Origin: Paragonimus westermani
Lineage: Eukaryota; Platyhelminthes; Trematoda; Plagiorchiida; Troglotrematidae
Assembly: GCA_008508345.1 (NCBI GenBank)
Contig: QNGE01002351.1
Location: 1 to 64,000 of the forward strand
Direction: 5' to 3'
Length of the DNA: 64,000 nucleotides
This document shows positions 33,951-45,000 of the stretch, piece by piece (position 1 is the stretch's first letter; each line of letters opens with the position of its first letter). A model generated the notes under the pieces. It was not told where the DNA came from and ran no database searches. It saw only the letters and a program-made list of their open reading frames with translations. The translations under genes and the position numbers were made by a program.

Positions 33951-36331
33951 TATACTGAAGAATTGTTCAATACATACTTAGTGGGATCCGTTGGAATTGG
34001 TACTTGAGCATGCTTCACACCTGACTTTCGCAGGCGGCTGATATAAGGATGATGATCTTCTTACAGAATAGTGCAAACAGGATGCAATTTCACAATGCTA
34101 AGTTGTCGATGGTTGACGAAAGACGACGATGCGTTTCACACAGATCAACCAGTCATATTTGTGCAGTTTCAACGTGGGCAACCATGGTACGTCTAAGGAT
34201 ACCGTTGGTCACCTTCAGTTTGTTCTTTCTCAGAAGTCAAAGGAATTGATATGGATATCGAACTTTCTGTGTGCATTCAGTGAGAAACGTAATTTTCACC
34301 AGTTCACAAGCAATCTCGCATCTCAAGCTGGCTACATGGCGCGGTAATTTTTAAGTTTAAACGAGACATGTTCGCTTCAGAAATCTGAAAAAATTAGTTC
34401 CCTTCGGAAGTTTGAGCAAGACGGTTAGGACAGTGGTAGGGGATACCACTTTGTCAACCTCCTGAGATTTTGACTAAAGCTGAAGGCTTGGTGAAGTACA
34501 CAGTCATTTATTCAGGTTTATCCCCTCGAGTATTATTGACTAATGAGCATCCATATCTGGGTTTTTCATCGTAAACTAGATTCCGCCATTTTCCAAGGAA
34601 AGAAAAAGACTTTTGCAAACCATACTGATCCGCCCACGTATACAATTTGTAATCACTAAGTTTGATTCAGTCAGCTTGAAGCAGCGCCCAGAGGGAATCT
34701 TCACAATTTTCACATCGTGTACACAAATGGCACAGACAGAAAAACCGACGAAACTTCAAGATAACAACTGAACGGCATTCATTATCAACTCTTTTTGCAC
34801 ATATTGAGACCTGGTCGCACAAACATGTCAAGAAGGATTAATCCATTCATAATCAATCCTTTCTACGTAAGATATATTACAAGGAATACAAAACAGTTAC
34901 TTTATGCTTACTCGTCTGAGAATATTTCGCTCTACTTCTTCAAAAAATTGTCATCAGTACTTCTCAACTATACTCCGACTGAGAGAGTGTGTATTTATGA
35001 GGCCTCATCGTTCAGTTCTATTTTCCCCGATAATTTTACGTGTGTAAGTCACGACGTTCCAACGATGCTATCTGCCTTACTGGGTTGCAAATTTCAGTCA
35101 ATAGATTTTAATCGTAATTAAATACATATTTCAACTGAGTCGATCGTATTTTTGTCTGATGAAAAACTTTAGACCACGTTACTGTCACCCTGATGCGAGC
35201 TAAGGCTTGCAATTCGGCTGCGAATGCAGCAGAAGGTGCGTTGGCCCCCTCAAAAAACTCTACAGGTGTATCCGTCAAACTCCTCGCTACACGTCTGGAA
35301 CTGTGATGTGATTATAACACCACCAGATGTTCTGAATTTACCACCGTAACTTTGCATAAAACACTTACTTTCATCGTTCAACTGAGTCAAGCTACTGTGT
35401 GTCAACAGGCTGTATTGATCTGTATTGTGAGGAATGGAGTGACATGTCGTGGTACATTAACACCAGCCATAGTCAATTCATCCAAACGGCAATTACGGTA
35501 ATAGGAAGAAAATCAGTAAAAATGAACATATAATGTAATGTATAATGTCCATAGTACTTTTGTATACTGAGCAGCAGTGTTCGGCTTCAACTATTAGATG
35601 TTCAGACAATGCATTTGCACCTGGTGATCACCCATCTCACTTTACTGCAACAAAATGGCAGCGTTCCTTAACCAAAAGCGAGCACACCTTCAGAAAATGG
35701 CCCGTTTTCCACCTTCTTCAGTTTTCTTCTGCGAATGTTCGAAGTTTTGATTCCGCAAAACTCCCGTAGATGATATTGTGGGCTAGTATTTCCGCCGCAG
35801 TATTGTAGGTTCGGGAGCCGGGTGTAATACAGTTACTTTAACACATACAAATATATATACATGTGTACATCCCATAAGTATCGTCACTTTTTTTCATAAC
35901 CTTCAATTTGAGTCCAACTGGTAAACAGACATGTCCAGCGTTCAGAACATTTTGAGAAGCTTCCACTGAAAGCATGTAGAATAATTGAAACACCAGTGAC
36001 AGACGGGTGGTTTCTCCATTGAAGGTGTGCATTTCAAAATATGACCGAGAGAATGTTTTGGCAAGATTTCCGTAGAACAGTGAGGATAACGCGGAACTAT
36101 TGACGCAGAAATATTTTGAATGTTTCTTTGAAAAAATATTCGTCGAGGACCGAAAATTAATGCACTACTACACTTTGAAAGTGATCTACCAAAATTTAGT
36201 TGTGACCTTACGAACATTCAAACCTCAGTTAATATGAGACGCAAATGTCTTTCTCAAGTTCACCATCACTCACATTTGATCGCAGCCTTCTCACTCAGAT
36301 AGACTCACCAGCATACCTCTCTCGATAAAAA
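33951..36331. other. No recognised gene
   Basis: The part nearest 33,951 may hold the N-terminus and terminal repeat of Penelope copy 2. A 108-codon plus-strand frame at 34,795-35,121 and a 91-codon minus-strand frame at 35,942-36,217 show no known motif. A short alternating ta run occurs near 35,850. Confidence 0.35.
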
Positions 36332-36376
36332 GCACTAGACTCGAGTTTTGCTCTGATTAGAGCTCGTCAGTAGTGC
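36332..36376 (-). ncRNA. Hammerhead ribozyme-like fold, SINE-associated
   Basis: All three stems can be drawn. Stem I is GCACUA with UAGUGC, six perfect pairs closing the motif. The first core box is CUGACGA (family form CUGAUGA; the changed U7 position tolerates variation). Stem II is GCUCU, loop AAUC, AGAGC, five perfect pairs. The second box is AAAA where GAAA is expected, so the invariant G12 is lost. Stem III would be the palindrome ACUCGAGU, followed by C as cleavage residue (a GUC triplet). A self-complementary stem III without a loop implies that cleavage would need a dimer. The G12 change predicts weak or no activity. Confidence 0.65.
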
Positions 36377-36384
36377 ATATCCTT

Positions 36385-36457
36385 GCAACGGTCGGGATTT
36401 GAACTCCGGCCATTTCAATCATGAGGCAACCGTGTTAACCACTGTGCCGTTGACCTC
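36385..36457 (-). repeat. tRNA-like head with A and B boxes
   Basis: On the minus strand 36441-36451 is an A box (CGGCACAGTGG, family form TRGCNNAGYGG) and 36396-36404 a canonical B box (GTTCAAATC), with tRNA-like spacing. The T-arm region reads CGGAGTTCAAATCCCG, whose ends pair. The length, 73 bases, is that of a tRNA. The anticodon arm (TTGCCTCATGATTGAAATGG) does not fold cleanly, so I call it a tRNA-derived promoter and not a functional tRNA. Confidence 0.7.
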
Positions 36458-39400
36458 ACATTAGGCACGACCGAATTATCAAATGTGAACGCTCAACCAC
36501 TCTCGCATGTGAACTATGATCAGGTTGCCCGATCGTCTCGAGTGAAGACAGTAACTGTCCCGTTAACTCCAATCGATAACCCCGCGATTATGACTTCCAA
36601 GACAGGTCGAAATCACTGACTACTCATCAGTAATCTAAAATGTCTTTCTGTCGACTGATCCGTAGATATTCAACTGGCTGACATACATTATAGACAATTA
36701 TTAGCGTATTTGTGCTGCATTCATGTTTGTTCAACTTACTTACGTGTATTTTATCGCCCCATAGTTCATTTTTGAGTCAGTCGTCATTCTGGCTCGTGAG
36801 GAGGTGGGTGTAAGAGGTTTGATATGTCGGTTTATATTTATCCTATCAAGTACCCAACCACCTGATCCGAATTAGTTTTAGCTTTTGGTGATTGTCTTTG
36901 TCAAATACTACACAACAGAGCCTCTAGCGAATCAAGGACATCGTATATCTGACCGTCTCTTAACAATAGTGAAGTGGATGGAGGTAATTTCACAAGAATG
37001 CCCGTTTTGTTCATCCCAGTGCTACGTTGAGCAAAAGACGAAGGAGTAATTCTCTAACTGATGAATGTAGAACATTCCGTCACAATGATCTGTTGGTAAC
37101 TTGAATTTTGTTGTCATCTGAATCTGCAGCCTGGTGATTGTCGCATCAATTCTGTCAGTATGTACTCCATTTCAATAGTTAGAGCACTATCTTGAATTGC
37201 TGGCGTTAAATAATTTCCCTAATAACTTCTGAACTTCATTTGTGTTTCTTGAATGGTCAAGTACACTCGTCATTGAGCATGTTTTCAACAATAACACAGC
37301 CCTTATATGATTCCAGAGTTTTGAACGAACCTTAACAGTTACTTGACCACATGTTTGTCAACTTACTTGGTTCGCTGGAGTCTGTAAGATTGTTTAGTTG
37401 TAAGGGATCCTTCTGGTTTCAACTTGCGGCTGGCACAATGTAAATTTGTCTATATAATGACCAGTTGACGTCATGTTCATCAACATACTGTCTAGAACAA
37501 TTGCGAATGTCTGATGCACCGATCACACATTTCACACGCGATGCACAGTACGTCGATCCGCCTGACGATAAATGGCCACTACGTCTTCACACACAAGTAA
37601 TGATTTGATCTCACGGCTAGGAGGAGCATACTATCGAAGTCAGTTTAGTCAACAACACCTTGAGGAATCAGACACAACCATTTCCTAGGTCCGACGTGAA
37701 GGTATCTCATCGAACTAGTTGTTTTTCAATCAGTACGCACCGCCACATCTCATCAGATATATACTGTAGTGATGGCATTTATGCCGCAGAGTAAAACGAG
37801 CTCAACTTAGGAGGCCTCCGGCACGCTATGCTATTACACCAGCCGATGGAAGATTCGTTGCTCCCTTTTGTTAAATTATACCACGTTTGTTAGTTTTGAA
37901 GTAGGCTTCTGATCACCTGCATGAGCAAACCTGCACCACTCACGTGTGTGGTCAATCTGGTTGTCTCCGGGGCTAAGTATCATAGATAAGTCATATATTT
38001 TGGCGAATTATCAATCAAATTAATCGGTTTTGTTAGATTAGTAGGGGGTTATGTCTGCTGAGGGACGGGAGTTCAGACACTTCAAAGATAAAATCAGGGT
38101 GAGATTTTGACACTGTACCGCTTGCTGATATTGTTACACGATGAGGATTCTTCCTGCAACGCCAGTAAGTTGAAACACTGAAAACTCAACCACGTTTTTC
38201 AGGTAGTTTTTGAGAACTAAATTGCATGTGGACGAAAGAAAATTTTTTTATTCTTTTACCTGCCGGTGAAAATCGCACACATCAAAAAGATACAGTGTGT
38301 TATTAGTTTGTGTTTTTGTAAACAGCAAGATCTACTCTGTCGTTTATTTAACCATTCTGCCGAGCATCTGCATTCAGCTTGGTGATCTCCTAGTTATAAT
38401 TTACGTAATTCAAGTCGTGTCAACAAAACAGCAGTATTAGAAAACACTCAAGTCGTTTGTGTTTTCTGCGTTCAGTTTCGACGGCAGCCCATACTTCGTC
38501 AAACAAGCCTGGCTGAACGTTTTAGTCACAAGAAATATAGTCCATTTTGCTGTCATCAGACAACTATGCGTGACACAACCTTTACTGCTGTGGTCATATC
38601 CCGATAGTCATACACTTTACCGACTCAGTTACTACCAGTTCTCGACAAAGGGTCTGCCAGAAGCAGATTATATTGTGATGGCTCACAGAACTGTTCGAAA
38701 AATACTGTTTTAACAAGTGTCCAATAGGATGGCCCTTATTGCAATATCCTCTGTAATTGTAGTAACTTGTTCAGCGACAAAGGAAACCAGTAGGCTAATT
38801 TTGTAATTCACATAAGAATAAGAACCAGTAACCGACATGCAACCTGAATCAAAAATACACCTCATTTTGAGCGCGCATTGATTCCTTCCTGATAACCACC
38901 TCATAACCAATGAAGCATATATGTGAAGTTCTTTTCCACAACGATACGCGTTACTGATCAGAATTTTTTAGTTGTATAGAAAAATTGTCTGAGATCCAAG
39001 TGCGGAGGGTAGCTCAGTGTGCACACTTAACACAAAATGATTTATCTCTTAGGGAGGGTTTGAGAGGCAAATCGAGTAACTGTTGTTTCAACCTGTTCGG
39101 AAGTAAAACAACGTGTCTTCGCAGCGATGAGTTCGAACTCTAATAAATCTGCCGGTATTTACAAGATATATGCTCAAGTGTAACCATTCGAACGCACGTT
39201 CGTTCGGAAAACTGACAATCAGCAGATGGTTACCAATATAGTTAATGGACTCACTGAATTTTCACACGAAGCTCATTTTGAAATTGATTTCTACGGAGTT
39301 GATTTTATATAGGTTGATGTGACTTTGTCCTGCGAATGCTTTTGTCCTATGACTTGCTGAGCACGTGTTTGTCATAGGGTGTGATGATAGTCAACACCAA

Positions 39401-40319
39401 AAACTTACAATTATATTACGGGTCGTGCGTCTGACATTAATCTTCAAACACTTCAGCTGAGCCACTTAAAATCTGGCTGGGCCGGAAATTCCGTATATTC
39501 ATCAGAGGTAATGTCACACCTTTTCATAAACACCTGCATTGTAAACTGTCAGACCACCGGTGTATAACTGTGCCGATTCGAGCCTTCCATCTTGAATGTG
39601 TGAATTCACTGTAGAATACGTTTACGCTCGGGGCAAAGGGGTATTCTGATTTATCGAGGCTGTTCAGTTGTTTTTGAACAAGACTCCAAACCAAATCCTC
39701 AGAAGGCTTCATTTTTCCGACCCTCCCTTTAATTCGCCGTTTCTGTCACACAATCAATTTTTGAGACAGTGAAATTTATTACACAGTCATTCGCCCAACT
39801 CCCATAAAGGAAAGTTGTATTTTTGGCTGAGGTGACAACTTCCGAGAATACAGTGCTATTCCAATATTCTCGCCAAGTGAATCCGCAGAAGGTGACACTC
39901 GATAAGCGAAGATTTGAAATTTCTAACGGCCGCAATATCCACAACATCGAGGTCGACGATTATCATGTGTTCTGACTGACGAGCAGATTCCAACCGTTTA
40001 TCAGTTTGGCGCGACTAGCTAGTCTGTCTCTTGCCATTGGGAAATGCCCCCAGGTTGGAAAGACATAAAACACTAACTGTGGGAAGACTTCCACACTAAT
40101 TCCCACGTAATATTAATAGTTGTCACGAGTTCCCGTTCTTAAATTTACAACTCTTCCGATGACCTTCCCAGTTTCTGTTGCAAACAAAACGTTCAGAGTA
40201 AAAAACGTGGCGGAGGAAAACATTTCCTGGTGACTCAGTAATAAGGTTACAATGACATAAATCGGCTTTTCATGACAGGCAGGTAGAGTAGGTGGATAAT
40301 AAATCAACGGGTCAAAAAA
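36458..40319. other. No recognised gene or element
   Basis: Frames reach 84 codons without motif. At 39,009 on the plus strand GGTAGCTCAGTG matches an A box exactly, and a B-box-like GTTCGAACTC occurs at about 39,128, but the two are some 110 bases apart, too far for an ordinary tRNA-derived head. The stretch just below 40,320 is probably the 3' untranslated end of Penelope copy 3. Confidence 0.35.
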
Positions 40320-40660
40320 GTTCACTAATTTTGGAAGGGTCAATTTCATGAACCGTTGTTCCGGAACACAGAGCTGGTTTGAAGCAAACGGATGCGACCG
40401 GTTTCCTCAAGTCTCAGAACTCTTGAATTTAAATGATGTGATACGATTATGAATATCTAGACCTGATCCATAACGTGGGTACTGTTCAAGGCGTATCTAA
40501 TACATGCGGAGACCGATTGTTTAGATATTTTAGAACATTGTCGTCCTCCGCCGAGAAAAACTTCTGCACCCATTTAGATAAGTGGTTCTTCATTCTGGAA
40601 GTTCAACACCTCTCGGTTTTGTCTGTGTACCTTTATTCGCAGTTACACCTGATTTGTTAA
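40320..40660 (-). pseudogene. GIY-YIG endonuclease remnant, Penelope copy 3
   Basis: Minus-strand reading gives IRCNCE, a stop, RYTDKTERC, a stop, TSRMKNHLSKWVQKFFSAED and then, after a shift, NSRVLRLEETGRIRLLQ and NQLCVPEQRFMKLTLPKL. These fit C-x-C-x-x-x-Y-I-G-R-T-x-R, R-x-x-x-H-x-P-K-W, the L-x-x-E-E region with the catalytic glutamate, and the LC-x-Q-x-x-x-x-x-L-x-LP end of the family. Confidence 0.78.
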
Positions 40661-41600
40661 GCGCAGGGCCAGGTGACATTGATTGCTGACCATTGGTTGG
40701 AGACACTAGTTGCTTCTAAGTCCGGGTGATTGCTCTGAGTTCAGCTGCAGTAAATATTAGTTTGATTGAATTTCTCAATATTTGTGTTGTTTAGTGTATT
40801 ACTCAATCACACTTATGAACTTCCGTAATTAGACGCTCATTTTCTCTACAATGAACCTCTCTTCGGCTGGTGCTGTTTGTCTGCTGCGTCATTCTCGGAA
40901 CTTTCCGGGGGTTATTAGTTGAACTTAGACCAGAAGTGATCAGACCTAGTTTATCTGCAGGAGTGTCATGATTGCAGATTCGCTTTTTTGTTGGTCACAG
41001 TGTGTTCAGTTGTGTTCGTTTATTTTAGACCTGTGTAAACTTGCTGAAGTTTTGGGGCTGACTGACTCAAGTGGACTTCTGATAGGCAACTTTTCTGATT
41101 GAGCCATCTTCTCTATGAACTATGCATATGTACAGAAAGAAACGACAGCCCTTGCTCACAAACTTACACTTAGCCTTGAGACTAGGATGATAACCAGTTA
41201 GGCCTTGCTGCGGTCAATATACTGCCAACTTAGGTAGATTTACCATTAGTATGTCTTTGACGTAACGTTTGTAATGTGGCAAGCCTGCCCTCTCCCTGTC
41301 TATTTCTCGCTCAAATTTTAGCTTAACATAGATGCCTGTCTAAAAACACAGCTGTCCGAATAAAAAAACCAACACTCCCAAGGCACATCAACTTTTCAAT
41401 CGGCACATTGATCATGAGTGATAACAGTGTAATGTGATCGTTTAGTTCGTGCACGTAGATATATGTGGGCAATGACTAAACGTCTCCAAAACACACTTTA
41501 TATAAGTCGACCAGTTCAAAAAACTCTTTAGTGGAGTTTGCCGGACATTTTCGTTTTGGTACACTGGTCAGCATGTCAAATTATGTACGCCGAATTTGTC
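40320..41600 (-). mobile_element. Penelope-like element, copy 3 (decayed RT, thumb and endonuclease)
   Basis: No long frame survives, yet blocks in Penelope order can be read on the minus strand across shifts: IYVHELNDHITLLSLMI (family form N-V-P-L-H-E-T-V) near 41,450, EREIDRERAGLPHYKRYVKD (family YVDD; second D kept as KD) near 41,290, REDGSIRKVAYQKST near 41,095, KRTQLNTL, AELRAITRT in the linker, then CNCE followed by TDKTERC, SRMKNHLSKWV and the endonuclease end to 40,320. The catalytic DD pair is not intact. The order and spacing across 1.3 kb make chance unlikely. Confidence 0.8.
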
Positions 41601-42024
41601 GGTAACCCGAGCTCCATCCACAGCGCTTGCTTGCATCTACCACATTTCACGGTTTAACCGTTTCGCTCAAACTTCTGAAGGGAACTAATTGCCCCAAATA
41701 TGTTTTTTGCATTTACCTTCCACCTCCCTTCGGTAGCAGTGGTGTTCAACTTTGCCTTGGCGAACTGTCATGGTTTTCTCACACGCCCTGGTTTTACGTC
41801 TCTCTTCAACACCCTCGGTGGTTGTCACACTCATGGCGAACATTCCGACCACAATAGTTTCCATACGCACACCCTTGTGACCTGATAAGTTCTTGCTTTT
41901 TTCACTTCACCTTAAGTACTGACCTGACAGACGAACACATTTCCGTACAAGTGTTTGTTAGTTTGATGCCACCTTCTTCACCAACAGTGCTGCTTTCTGA
42001 TGGTGTTATCGTGCGCGCTTACTT

Positions 42025-42037
42025 CACACACACACAC
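42025..42037. repeat. Short (CA)n microsatellite
   Basis: About six CA units, uninterrupted, in otherwise unremarkable sequence. Confidence 0.85.
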
Positions 42038-45000
42038 CGTCGTGTGTCTCGACTTGATGTTGCGTGCCGCCTTTTGCGTAAATTGTTGACTCAGGCAATT
42101 TGTCTGTCCAAGAACTGATAACAACCGCTTGCCTTGTGTAAAGCCTGATGGTTTGCCTAGTTCACTGGTGTTGCCCTCATGTTTTGCGAAATCTAATGCT
42201 GTACGATTCTGACCGATAACAGTAAAGGAAGTGTGGACATCTTGCAAAATGTCTTCAGTCGACACTGGCGAAGTAGGTCAGTGAAAACTGGTAACTGAAA
42301 GCGCTCTTGTTGGTTGTGTTCTTCGACCTGTGAGCGTGTATACTAATGGTGCATCAAAGCATTTATCCTAACGATCGCGTTGTTAATAGTACCTAGGTAG
42401 TGTGCAGTTCCCATGCCTTTAGATTTTTGGTATCCAAGTTGTCAATGCGCCAACTAGCGATTTATGAAGTATCTAGTGGTTTCTAATATGCGTAAACCTT
42501 TTGTTGCTTACGGTAGATATTACAACCGCCGCCAGCACTCAGACCGTTCAAAAAGTACGGTATACGACGACAATGCGATTCAGACCAGTAGGTCGGCAAA
42601 TCTAAGAAAACAAAACCGTTACATTCACGTTCTAACGAATAGTTCGATCAATTTGGGGCGATTTTCTGCGGAAGATAAATTATCTAACAAATTTTCTTGA
42701 AACTGTGTTCATTGCTCTACTTTGGTGATGTGATTTGCCATCTGGCTAAATTCCGCACTTTTTCTGGTAAAGTCTTTATGCTACAGTTCGCCAAGATGAC
42801 ATTTTGACACTGTCGTGACGGACGTTTTTTGAATACCCTGCTTTCCGAAGTACACAAAATAATAGACTAAGTCTGAAAACTGATCATCATGACATGCAGG
42901 TTGACGAGCCTTCTACTTCGCCTATCATCTCATTTTAGCCTTGTATATCCGAACAAACTGCAGTTGTCTCACTAAGACAGAAAATACCCAGTGAGACAGT
43001 AGTCACACATGGCTTGTTGGTTAGTACAAAATTCTAGGAGTTTACGAACACAATGACATAAGTGGGTAAGCGTCCCACGTAAAATTTTGGTTCTTACAAA
43101 GATGGATACCCTGTAGTGGAGCACTGGAAAGCACAGTATTTACTGAAATATCCAGAAGTGCCTGGTAATGACTAGAAAGGCAAGGCACTAGTTTCAACTC
43201 TGGGCTATTGTAAACGGGTGGGAAGGCAATCAGACAAGGACAACGGAGGCAAGGTTTGTTCAGAAAACGATGGATTATAATCATAATTTGGCAACTCCAA
43301 TAATTTCTCTCTTTACTACTTGTTATGTGGGTGGTGACAGAGTCAGCCATATTTCGTATGCTGCTATACCATTTGTTTCCTGCTTCGTTAAAAGAAACAT
43401 GTTAAACCGGAACAACAAATCCAAGAGAATACCAAATAAGAAGACGTCAGAATTCAAAACTTAAATTTTGCCACCAATAGAACGGTAAATCAAGGAATCG
43501 AAATGAAACAACGTACTCCGTAAGAAAGCTCATAAATGAAGGCCCTTTAGGCATATTTTACTAGGAAGAAAATCGATCAGTTTGTTATCTCTGAAACTCC
43601 AATCAATTGTGAAGTAGTGCGATTGTATTGAAGCCTACATTGTACAGTGCTACAACAAAAAAAGAATAATGGACTCGAACATGTAATTTTAGGGATTACT
43701 TGCACAAATTATCGTGGACAGCAGCAGACTGTTCGGATGTGCAATCTGTTCTAAGATATGTAGATTATTCGTACAGCAATAATTTGTGCCTATGGTTGTC
43801 CATCTTCTTCATTGGGCGTTTTGGTATGTGGGATATTAGTTATGAAATAGACCATCAAGGACAATAACGGAGATAATGCAACCCTCAAAAAGGCCGTGTT
43901 ATTCTGTAGGCGTTTGCTATTCGATCACATGTAGACTCATCGGGGCCAACTTACACAATCTATCAGTGTTCCGGCAATGAACAGAGAGAGTGTGTCGTAC
44001 GTATCGGTTATGTGTATAGGCCGAAGTTGCAGAATGCTGTTTCTATCAACGTTGTATTTTCCTTCCTCTTCAAGTACAGTCACAGCGGTGTTATTCTCTT
44101 GGCAGTGTTATAGACGCAAATCCACTGAACACAGTGAACTTGCGTAAATCCTCTGGTTTGTCTAACCCAAAGGTATTGCATATAGTTCACCATTATAATC
44201 AGAAATCAAAGCGCGCCAAGCTGATCACGTACTCACATTAACTGTCAACTGCACTGATGTAATATCTCTGTCACAAGTAAGCGCTAAATTAAGAAAATCC
44301 CGCAAGAGAAATAAATTACTTTAAAAGCAACCCAAAGATAGAAAGTTGGAGTTTTGGCTGACTTGGAACCAGTGAGAGAAAGAGCATTCTTGAAGACTGA
44401 AAACGCTGTACCATGTGGGGTGTAGAACCATGTCAGTCATTCAGATATTTCATCTTTAGAAATTGTTGCATACGCAAACCGCTATGTCACGTGAACTATA
44501 TTAAGTGGCCCAGGAAGGTGACTACATAGACAGGTTACCTCAGCAACTCGTGTTGGAATCCATCAACTTCACTGTTGAGTGTTGGCTCGACTTCGTGGCG
44601 GACTTGATGAAATGCTTGCTTACTATGCTGTTTCTGTCCTTGGTCGGAAGTGAGTCGAAGTCCAGCCACTAAGTCATTTCTAAGTCGCCAAAACTTTCAT
44701 ACAACCTATCGAGAAGTGTTGTTATTCGCTGCATGAGGAACACTATAAAACTTTCTGTTTAAGTTCATTTGACAATATGCCTGGAATGATAAGAGAGCGT
44801 GCATAATCTTTTCTTGTACACTTTCCCAGTATATTTTCCGGTTTATGGGTAAAGACCGATGGAAGTGAACACAAAACGTTCTCTCACTAGGCATGCTGCG
44901 GCCTACACAAGTCACTCTGTACATATGATTACAACGGGTGCGTTCCAGCAGTATCACAGCGCTTGTTACTCCTGCCGTCAAGCCGTTTGGACATCGTTTG

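Larger units (their letters stand above)
36332..36457 (-). mobile_element. tRNA-derived SINE carrying a hammerhead-like fold
   Basis: On the minus strand a 73-base tRNA-like head (36385-36457) is followed, after eight bases, by a hammerhead-type fold (36332-36376). SINE-like elements combining an RNA polymerase III promoter with a hammerhead are known from schistosomes (the Sm-alpha family). The arrangement here is the same in principle, but I cannot say whether it is the same family. The 3' end of the element is not visible; similar-looking sequence may continue below 36,332. Confidence 0.6.
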
